Source of the DNA: an uncultured Caryophanales bacterium
Lineage (GTDB): Bacteria > Bacillota_I > Bacilli_A > RFN20 > CAG-826
Reading direction: 5' to 3'
DNA length: 34,362 nucleotides
Assembly: GCA_947302535.1 (NCBI GenBank)
Contig: CAMYVX010000010.1
Coordinates: 1-34,362 of the forward strand
The position numbers and the translations under genes were made by a program. The notes under the pieces were generated by a model. The model saw only the letters and a list, made by a program, of their open reading frames with translations. It did no database searches and was not told the origin of the DNA. Below are positions 1 through 8,112 of this stretch, piece after piece. Every line of letters starts with the position of its first letter. Within the stretch, counting starts at the first letter, position 1.

Positions 1-1
1 A

Positions 2-139
2 GATATCTTTGTTGAATTCGTTAAATACATGAGGGAAGAAAAGACATTTGCTTCCTTAGAAGAACTAAAAGAACAACTCACGAAAGACAAAAAAATCTGC
101 AGAAGAGTTTTGAAAATTCTCGAAGATAGAGAAAAATAA
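2..139 (+). CDS. ribF: C-terminal end of RibF (riboflavin kinase/FAD synthetase), 5' truncated by window
   Basis: Frame 2 reads DIFVEFVKYMREEKTFASLEELKEQLTKDKKICRRVLKILEDREK*, resembling the RibF C-terminus (F..ylR.E.kF.s.eeL..qi..D); ribF upstream of rpsO is a common Firmicutes order. Confidence 0.75.
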   Translation, partial: DIFVEFVKYMREEKTFASLEELKEQLTKDKKICRRVLKILEDREK

Positions 140-149
140 ATATTTTTAC

Positions 150-182
150 TTGCTTATAGCCATTAGGCAAGAGTATGATAAT
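150..182 (+). promoter_or_regulatory. putative rpsO promoter (TTGCTT ... TATGATAAT)
   Basis: TTGCTT at 150-155, TATGAT at 174-179 (18-nt spacer), upstream of a structured leader. Confidence 0.45.
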
Positions 183-189
183 CACAGCG

Positions 190-236
190 ACTTTTGCTCA
201 GTCTTTCGATTCCTCAACGAATGACCGAGTTTAAGT
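190..236 (+). promoter_or_regulatory. rpsO 5' leader hairpin, candidate S15 autoregulatory RNA
   Basis: CTCAGTC(197-203)/GACCGAG(223-229) plus inner TTCG(205-208)/CGAA(218-221) and outer ACTT(190-193)/AAGT(233-236) arms, just upstream of the SD aaggagga. Confidence 0.5.
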
Positions 237-263
237 TAAGTACAAAAAAGGAGGAACTTTCTC

Positions 264-533
264 ATGGCATTATCCAAAGAAAGAAAGAATGAAATTATTA
301 AAAAATTTCAAAAGAACGAGAAAGACACTGGCTCTGTTGAAGTTCAAGTTGCTTTATTAACAGAACAAATCAAAGCTTTAACAGCTCACTTAAAAGCCAA
401 TCATAAAGACGCTCACAGTAAACGTTCTTTATTAGTCTTAGTCGGTCAACGTCGTAGTTTATTAAACTATTTAGCGAGAACCGATAGAGAAGCTTATCTC
501 AAATTAATCTTTGATTTAGGTTTACGTAAATAA
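264..533 (+). CDS. rpsO: 30S ribosomal protein S15
   Basis: [36 protein letters not shown]...[18 protein letters not shown]; strong SD (aaggaggaact). Confidence 0.98.
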   Translation: MALSKERKNEIIKKFQKNEKDTGSVEVQVALLTEQIKALTAHLKANHKDAHSKRSLLVLVGQRRSLLNYLARTDREAYLKLIFDLGLRK

Positions 534-546
534 TCGTTCCAAATTT

Positions 547-589
547 AAAGAGAAGTTTAGCCCATTCATAGTAGCGGGCTTTTCTTTTT
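547..589 (+). terminator. Rho-independent-like terminator after rpsO
   Basis: AGCCC...GGGCT stem flanked by A-rich/T-rich arms (aaagagaag...cttttcttttt). Confidence 0.55.
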
Positions 590-600
590 GTATAAAACGC

Positions 601-629
601 TTGTAAGTGTTTTATAACTTATTTAAAAT
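601..629 (+). promoter_or_regulatory. putative pnp promoter (TTGTAA-17-TAAAAT)
   Basis: TTGTAA 601-606, 17-nt spacer, TAAAAT 624-629; overlaps two adjacent inverted repeats. Confidence 0.5.
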
Positions 630-667
630 AAGTGCGTTAGAATTTAAAAAACGAGGTAAAAGAAAAA

Positions 668-2875
668 ATGAAAAGAGTATTCGAATTAGAGTTCGAAGGA
701 AAGAAGTTCGTTGTTGAAGCGGGTGAAATTGCTAAGCAGGCCGATGGTGCTGTTTTAGTGAGATTAAATGAGACCGCTGTTCTTTCCACAGTGTGTTGCT
801 CCGATGAACCAAAAGAAGGCGATTTCTTCCCATTAACCGTTGGTTATGAAGAAAAACAATATGCCGTTGGTAAGATTCCTGGTTCCTTCTTAAGAAGAGA
901 AGGACGTGCTGGAGAACACGCAACATTGTCCGCGAGATTAATTGATCGTCCTATTAGACCAATGTTCTCTGAAGGATTTAGAAACGAAGTGCAAATTGTC
1001 AACACAGTTATGTCTGTGGATCAAGACTGCACTCCAGAAATGACCGCTATGCTCGGTTCTTCTTTAGCGTTAGGTATTTCCGATATTCCATTTGATGGAC
1101 CAATTGCTGGAGTTTATGTTGGTCGAGTTGATGGTAAATTTATCATTAACCCAACCGTAGAAGAAAAAGCTAAAAGCGATATCAATTTAGCAGTTGCTGG
1201 TAGTAAAGACGCCATTAACATGGTTGAAGCTGGCGCTGACCAAGTTAACGAAGAAACTATGCTTGACGCTTTAATGTTTGGTCATGAAGCTATCAAGAGA
1301 CTTTGTGCTTGGCAAGAAGAAATTATTGCGGAAATTGGTAAAGAAAAACGTCACATTGATTTATACAAATGTGATCCTGAAATTGAAAAAGATATTAAAG
1401 ATAGAGCTCAAGACCGTTTGGTTAAAGCTATTTCTATCTTTGATAAATTAGAAAGACAAGATGCGATTGACGCGATTAAAGATGAAATTCTTGATGATTA
1501 TGATGCTCGTTCTTATCCAGATGAAAAGACACATCAAAAAGTCATGCATATGGTTAACGAAACTTTAGAATTATTAGTCGCGACTGAAGTTCGTCGCTTA
1601 ATTACTGAAGAAAAGATTAGACCAGATGGTCGTAGAGTTGACGAAATTCGTCCTCTTGATGCCCAAATTGATTTACTTCCAAGAACTCATGGTTCTGCGA
1701 TGTTTACACGTGGTCAAACTCAAGTTATTTCTGTGACTACTTTAGGCGCTAAGAGCGATGCCCAAATTATTGATAATTTGACAGAAGAAGATTCTCGTCA
1801 CTGGATGCATCATTATAACTTCCCACCATATTCTGTTGGTGAAGTTGGAAGAATGGGCTCTCCAGGAAGAAGAGAAATTGGTCATGGTGCTTTAGGTGAA
1901 AGAGCTTTAAGCTACGTTATTCCTAGCGAAGAAGAATTCCCATACACCATTAGAACAGTGGCAGAAGTTGTGGAAAGTAATGGTTCCTCATCTCAAGCTT
2001 CCATCTGTGCGTCTTGTATGTCCTTAATGGCGGCTGGCGTTCCAATTAAAGCTATGGTTTCTGGTATTGCTATGGGTTTAATTAGTTCTGGACCACTTGA
2101 TGGTAAACACCCATATACTATTTTGACTGATATTCAAGGTTTAGAAGATCACTTCGGTGATATGGACTTTAAAGTTGCTGGTACGGAAAAAGGTATTACT
2201 GCTTTACAAATGGATATCAAGATTAAAGGTGTTACCAAGGAAGTTTTACGTGAAGCATTAGCGCAAGCTCATGAAGCTCGTGCCAAGATTAGAGAGGTGA
2301 TGGCTCAAGCTATTTCTGAACCACGTCCAGATGTTGGTAAGTACGCTCCTAAGATGGATACCTTCATGATTGATCCTGATAAGATTAGAGATGTTATCGG
2401 TACTGGTGGTAAAGTCATTAATGATATTATTGCTCAATGTGACAATGTCAAAATTGACATTGAAGATAGTGGACAAGTTACTATCTACCATATGGATAGA
2501 GACACCATCAACAAGGCAAAAGGCATTATCTTAGACATCGTTAGAGAAGCCAAAGTCGGTGAAGATTTCGAAGGTAAAGTCACTCGTGTTGAAGATTATG
2601 GTGCGTTCGTTAATTTATTTGGTAACGTCGAAGGTTTATGTCATATTTCCCGTTTAGGATGGGGATTCATTGATAAAGCCAGCGATGTTGTTAAAGTTGG
2701 CGATACTTTGAAAGTGAGAGTCGTGGAAATTGATGAACACGGCAAAGTGAAAGTCTCCCACCGTGAATTTGAAGAAAAACCAGCGGATTTTGTGGAAAGA
2801 GACAATCATTCAAGAATTGAACGTCAAGCACGTCCAAACAACTCCTTCAAAGGACCAAGAAAATTTAAGAAATAA
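668..2875 (+). CDS. pnp: Polyribonucleotide nucleotidyltransferase (PNPase)
   Basis: Two RNase PH-like cores, KH ([17 protein letters not shown]) and S1 ([20 protein letters not shown]) domains; SD gaggt. Confidence 0.98.
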   Translation: MKRVFELEFEGKKFVVEAGEIAKQADGAVLVRLNETAVLSTVCCSDEPKEGDFFPLTVGYEEKQYAVGKIPGSFLRREGRAGEHATLSARLIDRPIRPMFSEGFRNEVQIVNTVMSVDQDCTPEMTAMLGSSLALGISDIPFDGPIAGVYVGRVDGKFIINPTVEEKAKSDINLAVAGSKDAINMVEAGADQVNEETMLDALMFGHEAIKRLCAWQEEIIAEIGKEKRHIDLYKCDPEIEKDIKDRAQDRLVKAISIFDKLERQDAIDAIKDEILDDYDARSYPDEKTHQKVMHMVNETLELLVATEVRRLITEEKIRPDGRRVDEIRPLDAQIDLLPRTHGSAMFTRGQTQVISVTTLGAKSDAQIIDNLTEEDSRHWMHHYNFPPYSVGEVGRMGSPGRREIGHGALGERALSYVIPSEEEFPYTIRTVAEVVESNGSSSQASICASCMSLMAAGVPIKAMVSGIAMGLISSGPLDGKHPYTILTDIQGLEDHFGDMDFKVAGTEKGITALQMDIKIKGVTKEVLREALAQAHEARAKIREVMAQAISEPRPDVGKYAPKMDTFMIDPDKIRDVIGTGGKVINDIIAQCDNVKIDIEDSGQVTIYHMDRDTINKAKGIILDIVREAKVGEDFEGKVTRVEDYGAFVNLFGNVEGLCHISRLGWGFIDKASDVVKVGDTLKVRVVEIDEHGKVKVSHREFEEKPADFVERDNHSRIERQARPNNSFKGPRKFKK

Positions 2876-2883
2876 ATCTTAAG

Positions 2884-2909
2884 GCTCACTTAGAAAAGTG
2901 AGCTTTTTT
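2884..2909 (+). terminator. Rho-independent terminator after pnp
   Basis: GCTCACTT-agaa-AAGTGAGC stem followed by TTTTTT. Confidence 0.9.
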
Positions 2910-2943
2910 AATAAAAATATTTCTCTACTTTATTTTTAAATGT

Positions 2944-2949
2944 TATAAT
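2944..2949 (+). promoter_or_regulatory. putative -10 (TATAAT) upstream of RNase J-like gene
   Basis: Consensus TATAAT after the pnp terminator; weak -35. Confidence 0.4.
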
Positions 2950-3000
2950 TTAAACACATAAATTTGATAGTCAATTTTTTATCATTTTTTGGAGGACTTT

Positions 3001-4689
3001 ATGGATATTATTAAAGTGTTTGCTTTGGGTGGTCTCGATGAAGATGGTCGTGATTGTTATGTCATTGACATAAATAATGATCTATTTGTTATTGATTGTG
3101 GTGTTTCTTTACCTGATAAAACTATTCCCGGTATTGATTTCTTATTACCTAACCCATCTTTTCTTATAAACAATAAAGACCGTATTAAAGCTTATATTAT
3201 TACCCATGGACACGATGAATCGATGGCGGCTTTACAATATTTTTATGAAAAAGCTCCTGCGGTCATTGTTTGTAGTGAATCTACTAGAAGAACGATGATT
3301 CGTTTAGCCAAGATTCGTAAGACTGGTTCTTATTTTGATTTTAAGATTGTGGATCCAAGTTCTGATTTTGAAATTGCGGGAAGAAAATTCCACACTTTCC
3401 AAACTTGCCATAATTTTGCTAATTCCTTTGGTGTGGCGATTGAAACTGATCAAGGTAACATTATCTATTCTGGTGATTATATTATTGATTACTCTGTTAA
3501 TCAAAGCGGTTACCTCTTTAACATGAAAGCCTTATCTCGTATTTGTGATAATAATCCGACTTTGCTTTTAATCGCGGAAAGCAAAAAAGCCAGCACTCCA
3601 GGATATTGTTCTCCTCATCATTTAATTAGCCCGATCGTTAAGAAATATTTCTTAGAAGCTAATAAACGTATTTTCATTACCTGCTTCTGGCAAAACCTTT
3701 TCCGTATTAGAGAGATTTTTGAATTAGCTAAAGAAGGTAAGAAAAAGATTTATTTCTATGATGAATATACCAAGAAAATTATTACTAACTTCATGGAAAT
3801 TGATGAAGGCTTGCTTGATAAAAACGACATTATTTCTAAAGAAGACTTACTTAGAGTAAGAATGCAGGATATTGTCGTCTTAATGCTTGGTATTGATGGT
3901 GAACTTTATGATGAAATGATCGCCTTATCTTTAGGAAGAAACGAAGATAAACGTATCGCGATTAATGAAAACGATATCTTCATTAACGCTGCTTTAGCAC
4001 GTCCAAGTATGGAGACCGCTCAAACACATGCGATTGATGCGATTTATAGAACTGGATGTACAGTTATCGCTTTAAAGAACAAACAAATCAGTTCAATGCA
4101 TGCGCATCAGGATGACTTGAAGGCTTTACTTTCAGTAACTAAGCCTCGTTATTATTTCCCGATTCGTGGTAATTTTGTCAATATGATGGCAAACGCCAAA
4201 CTAGCTTTATCTATGGATATTGGTCTAAATCACAATAGTGTCTTTGTTTTAGATAATGGTATGACTATTCTTTTGGATGGCACTAGACCTAAAATCATTC
4301 CTAACGATCCAGAAAAAATCGCGATTGATCCAGCAATGGTGGATGGAATTGGTATTTCATCACATTCGAATGCTGATTTAATTAACGAAAGAAGAGAGTT
4401 AGGTAATGATGGCGTTGTCGTTGTGGCTTCCACTGTTAGTTTAAGTAAGAAGCAGATTGTATCCGGACCTGATTGCCAGATGCGTGGCTTTGTTTATGTT
4501 AAAGAAGCTGAACCTCTATTAAAATCCATCGTGAATATTTATGTTGATGAAATCAACACAGCTTTCCAAAGCGGGAAAGATAATTTCGAATTAGCGAAAA
4601 CTAATATCGAGCTAAGAGTGAAACGCTTTATCAAACGAGAAAATGGTAGAGAACCAATGATTCTTCCAATCATTGTTGTCAGTGAATAA
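3001..4689 (+). CDS. RNase J-family metallo-beta-lactamase/beta-CASP protein with degenerate active site (RnjB/J2-like)
   Basis: SD ggagg 2991-2995 supports ATG 3001 rather than the TTG at 2989. Full-length RNase J architecture: ITHGHDES, CHNFANSFGVAI, YSGDY, AHQDDLKALLSVTKPRYYFPIRGN, C-terminal REPMILPIIVV. Confidence 0.88.
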   Translation: MDIIKVFALGGLDEDGRDCYVIDINNDLFVIDCGVSLPDKTIPGIDFLLPNPSFLINNKDRIKAYIITHGHDESMAALQYFYEKAPAVIVCSESTRRTMIRLAKIRKTGSYFDFKIVDPSSDFEIAGRKFHTFQTCHNFANSFGVAIETDQGNIIYSGDYIIDYSVNQSGYLFNMKALSRICDNNPTLLLIAESKKASTPGYCSPHHLISPIVKKYFLEANKRIFITCFWQNLFRIREIFELAKEGKKKIYFYDEYTKKIITNFMEIDEGLLDKNDIISKEDLLRVRMQDIVVLMLGIDGELYDEMIALSLGRNEDKRIAINENDIFINAALARPSMETAQTHAIDAIYRTGCTVIALKNKQISSMHAHQDDLKALLSVTKPRYYFPIRGNFVNMMANAKLALSMDIGLNHNSVFVLDNGMTILLDGTRPKIIPNDPEKIAIDPAMVDGIGISSHSNADLINERRELGNDGVVVVASTVSLSKKQIVSGPDCQMRGFVYVKEAEPLLKSIVNIYVDEINTAFQSGKDNFELAKTNIELRVKRFIKRENGREPMILPIIVVSE

Positions 4690-4706
4690 AAAAAACAATA
4701 AAACTT

Positions 4707-4737
4707 ATAGAAATATATTTCTATGTGTATGTATAAT
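4707..4737 (+). promoter_or_regulatory. putative ftsK promoter with 18-bp palindrome upstream of -10
   Basis: ATAGAAATATATTTCTAT (4707-4724) perfect palindrome; TATAAT 4732-4737. Confidence 0.45.
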
Positions 4738-4744
4738 TATAGAT

Positions 4745-7432
4745 ATGAAGAATAACGGTAAGAAAATTATTTCAACGAAACAATTTTGCTTCTTTGGGGG
4801 GATAGCCATCTCCTTGCTTTCAGTTATTCTCATTATGAATACTGGTATTCCCGCTAGAGTATTAGGCTTTGTTCCTTATTACCTCTTTGGCATTGGGGCT
4901 ATGCCTATATTTATTCTTTTATACCTTTATGGTGTTGTCATGATCTTCCGTGGTAAACCAATAAAGATTAAACTAAACTATTGGCTTGGCTTATTTTTCA
5001 CTATATTCGGAACTTTAATTCTTATTTCCGTTATTCAAAACAAAGGTGATACAAGTTTAAGCAATTATAACAATCTCTTCTTTAATCTTGATGGTAGTGG
5101 TGATAATTTCATCACTATTAAGAATTTTGCTATTTTTGGTGATGGCTATAACATCGCTGTTGGAAGCGGAGAAGATGCTAGCACAATTACCTATAAGTTT
5201 GGTGGTGGATTAATTGGTAACGCAGTCGGTGGAGTATTAGTTAATTCTAATAATCAATTTGGTGCTTACTTGGTTTCTGTTGTTTCTATCGTCGTTGGTG
5301 TTGCCATGTTATCATTCGATCCAATTAAGGTTCTTATCGTTCGCTTTTCTAATAGAGAAAAGGTTGCTAAACCAAAGAAGGAAAAACCTGTAAAAGTTGT
5401 TAATAACGAAAAAATCCCTACAAAAGTTGAAGAAAATAAAGAAATTCCTCAATCACGTATGGCAAGAATCACCAACATCGATCCAGTGAAGAATGCTGGT
5501 GAATTATACGTGAAGCGTGAAGAAGTGAAAGCGACTACAATCGCTCCACAAGAAACCGCTCCCGCTCCAGTTAATCAAAATAACGAGGCTCGCATTTTCC
5601 CACAAATTACCAATTTAACTCAACAAGCCTTCCCAATGAACGGAGGATTTGTTCGTGCTAAATTTGTTCGTAATCCACAAAACCAGCAATATTTCGAAAC
5701 TCCAGCACCTCTTATTACTCCTGTTGCTCCTATGAAAGAGGAAGTTAAAGAAGTTCCACAAGAAGTTAGCTCAAATCTTGGCCGTGTAGAACAAATAAAT
5801 TTGTTCGCAGAAGAGCCTACTGCTCCTATTGATAACATCCAAGTGATGAGCAATGTTGAAGTAGAAAAACCCGCTAAGGTTGAATTCCATAGCAACGTTA
5901 TTACTCCAAAACCGGTTGTAAAGAAAGCTCCTAAATGGATTTCCCCATCCTCTGATTTATTAGAAGTTCCAGAAACTAAAGAAGCCGAAGAAGCCAACGC
6001 AAAAGTCGCTAATGAGAGAATTGAAATCATTAATGATTTCTTTAAAGACTTTAATATTGGTGCTTATGTTGATGGTTATACTATCGGGCCTTCCGTTACC
6101 CGTTTCCATGTTCAATACAACCATAACGTATCTTCTCGTACATTATTAAACGCAATGTCTGATATTTCTTTAAGACTTGGTGGCGTATTTGCTCGATTTG
6201 AACAAGTCGTTCAAGGAAAGCCATATTCCGGTATCGAAGTGGAAAATGTGAAAAAGACGATGGTTTCTTTTAAAGATGTTTATGAAGCCTTGCCTGATGT
6301 TAAAAAACATCCATTAGCAATCGCCTTTGGTAAAAACGTTCAAGGCGATGTTGTTTGTGCTGATTTTAATGATTTCCCTCATGCTTTATTAGCTGGTACT
6401 ACGGGCTCCGGTAAATCTGTTTTCATTAACTCAATCATTACCACTTTAATCATGAGAAATTCACCTTCTGATGTGAAATTAGTTTTAATTGATCCTAAGC
6501 GTATTGAATTAAGCAAATATCGTGATATTCCTCATTTATTATGTCCAGTCATTAATGAGCCACAACAAGCAAAGCTTGTTATGTCCAAATTAGTTGATGA
6601 AATGAATGATCGTTATGTGATGTTTGAAACCGCTGATGGCGCTACTTCGTTAAAAGAATATAACGAATATGCAGCAGCTCATGGTTTGGAAAAACTTCCA
6701 TATATTGTTGCCATCGTTGATGAATTTGGTGACTTAGTTGCTGCGACCAACAAAGAGATTTTCTCGCCAATTGTTTTAATTGGACAAAAAGCTCGTGCTT
6801 GTGGTATCCATATGCTTATTGCTACCCAAAGACCATCTGTTGATATTATTACCGGTGTAATTAAAGCCAATTTACCTACACATATTGCTTTATGTACAGC
6901 AAGCCCTGTGGAATCAACTTGTATTCTTGGTGAAGGTGGTGCGGAAACACTTTTAGGGCATGGTGATATGCTTGTTCAATCTCCTGTTGTTTCCCGTTCT
7001 TCCTTAGTGAGACTTCAAGGTTGCTTTATTCAAAAGCAAGAGATCTCTCGCGTTACCGGTTATTTAAAAGAACACTATGAGACTGTCTATAATGAGAAAT
7101 TTATGAATCTTGAAGAAGTCAGCAAGAACGACGCGGTTGAGGCTATCGGAGCAGGCTCTATTGCTAATAGCATGGATGCTGCTGAAGAGAATAAATACCA
7201 AGCCGTTAAAGAATGGGTTATGTGTCAACAATATATGTCCATGTCTCGTATTCAAGGAGACTGCCAAGTTGGATTTAACCGCGCAAGAAGATTCTTCAAT
7301 CGTTTGCAACAAGAAGGAGTCGTCGGCACTGAAGTCGAAGGCAATAAAGGATGCCGTGTTTTAATACATGATCCTCATACTGAAATTAACGATGATGTCG
7401 TGACTAGCGACGAACAATCTACTGTTTCTTAA
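4745..7432 (+). CDS. ftsK: FtsK/SpoIIIE family DNA translocase
   Basis: N-terminal TM segments, linker, Walker A GTTGSGKS, Walker B VAIVDEFGDL, C-terminal gamma wHTH (QAVKEWV...SRIQGDCQVGFNRARRFFNRLQQEGVVG). ATG 4745 preferred over the ORF start at 4673, which overlaps the preceding gene. Confidence 0.95.
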   Translation: MKNNGKKIISTKQFCFFGGIAISLLSVILIMNTGIPARVLGFVPYYLFGIGAMPIFILLYLYGVVMIFRGKPIKIKLNYWLGLFFTIFGTLILISVIQNKGDTSLSNYNNLFFNLDGSGDNFITIKNFAIFGDGYNIAVGSGEDASTITYKFGGGLIGNAVGGVLVNSNNQFGAYLVSVVSIVVGVAMLSFDPIKVLIVRFSNREKVAKPKKEKPVKVVNNEKIPTKVEENKEIPQSRMARITNIDPVKNAGELYVKREEVKATTIAPQETAPAPVNQNNEARIFPQITNLTQQAFPMNGGFVRAKFVRNPQNQQYFETPAPLITPVAPMKEEVKEVPQEVSSNLGRVEQINLFAEEPTAPIDNIQVMSNVEVEKPAKVEFHSNVITPKPVVKKAPKWISPSSDLLEVPETKEAEEANAKVANERIEIINDFFKDFNIGAYVDGYTIGPSVTRFHVQYNHNVSSRTLLNAMSDISLRLGGVFARFEQVVQGKPYSGIEVENVKKTMVSFKDVYEALPDVKKHPLAIAFGKNVQGDVVCADFNDFPHALLAGTTGSGKSVFINSIITTLIMRNSPSDVKLVLIDPKRIELSKYRDIPHLLCPVINEPQQAKLVMSKLVDEMNDRYVMFETADGATSLKEYNEYAAAHGLEKLPYIVAIVDEFGDLVAATNKEIFSPIVLIGQKARACGIHMLIATQRPSVDIITGVIKANLPTHIALCTASPVESTCILGEGGAETLLGHGDMLVQSPVVSRSSLVRLQGCFIQKQEISRVTGYLKEHYETVYNEKFMNLEEVSKNDAVEAIGAGSIANSMDAAEENKYQAVKEWVMCQQYMSMSRIQGDCQVGFNRARRFFNRLQQEGVVGTEVEGNKGCRVLIHDPHTEINDDVVTSDEQSTVS

Positions 7433-7503
7433 TTAACATACAATTTTCAATTATTTTAGAAGAGAAATCAAAAATAAATTAACAAAAGAAAAACGTAATT
7501 ATT

Positions 7504-8112
7504 ATGAACATTCCATTTATCAAAGCCAACCTTATTTCCTTAAGAAGAATTCAAGTAATCCTTTTTACTGAACTTGATCTTCCCAACAATGTTGTCTTCT
7601 CTTTAATTCAAGATGACAAAGTTATTAACAATCCTCGAATTGTTCGTAAAACATCCACGAATAACTTGTTTTTTTATGAATTAGAGCTTAGTCAGAACTT
7701 CGAATTTGGGCATCATACTTATCTTTTCGTGCCTAATTATATTAGCCAGGTTGTGGATGTTTCTTATGCTCCATATTTCCCTGAATTTGATGATTTATTC
7801 TATTATGATGGACCTCTTGGCGTTACCTATACCAAAGAGAAAACTACCTTTAGATTATGGGCTCCATTAGCGAGCGCTGCTGAACTTAACATTAAACTAC
7901 CAAATGCTAAACGCTTTGTTCATTATTTTATGAACCGTATTAATAATGGAGTTTATGAATTAACGCTAGATGGCGATCTAAAAGGTTGTTATTATTCCTT
8001 CTTTGTTAATAACTCTGGCGTTGTTAGAGAAGCTACAGACCCGTATGGAAAATTTGTTTCTTTTAATAGTGAATATTCTGTTGTTGATGATATTAACGTC
8101 ATTAAAATATGA
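7504..8112 (+). CDS. N-terminal portion of a type-I pullulanase (N-terminal and CBM48-like domains)
   Basis: FRLWAPLASAAELNI...GVYELTLDGDLKGCYYSFFVNN...EATDPYGKFVSFNSEYSVV is typical of the region preceding the GH13 barrel in PulA. Confidence 0.8.
   Translation: MNIPFIKANLISLRRIQVILFTELDLPNNVVFSLIQDDKVINNPRIVRKTSTNNLFFYELELSQNFEFGHHTYLFVPNYISQVVDVSYAPYFPEFDDLFYYDGPLGVTYTKEKTTFRLWAPLASAAELNIKLPNAKRFVHYFMNRINNGVYELTLDGDLKGCYYSFFVNNSGVVREATDPYGKFVSFNSEYSVVDDINVIKI

Noticed and set aside
231-240. TTAAGTTAAG shared between the rpsO leader (231-240) and the Fic-like gene promoter (32042-32051)
   Set aside because: A 10-mer match of low complexity in an AT-rich genome; only the second copy is part of a palindrome, so a common regulator is not supported.
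732-926. Minus-strand and alternate-frame short ORFs (e.g. in pnp, RNase J-like, ftsK, alaS, lepA regions)
   Set aside because: All lie within confidently assigned genes and lack ribosome-binding sites or motifs.
4673-4744. N-terminal extension of ftsK from the called ORF start
   Set aside because: Overlaps the end of the RNase J-like gene and the promoter/palindrome region; MKNNGKK at 4745 is the more natural start.
5620-6030. 136-aa minus-strand ORF antisense to the ftsK linker
   Set aside because: Shadow of a well-supported coding region; low-complexity translation, no SD or recognisable motif.
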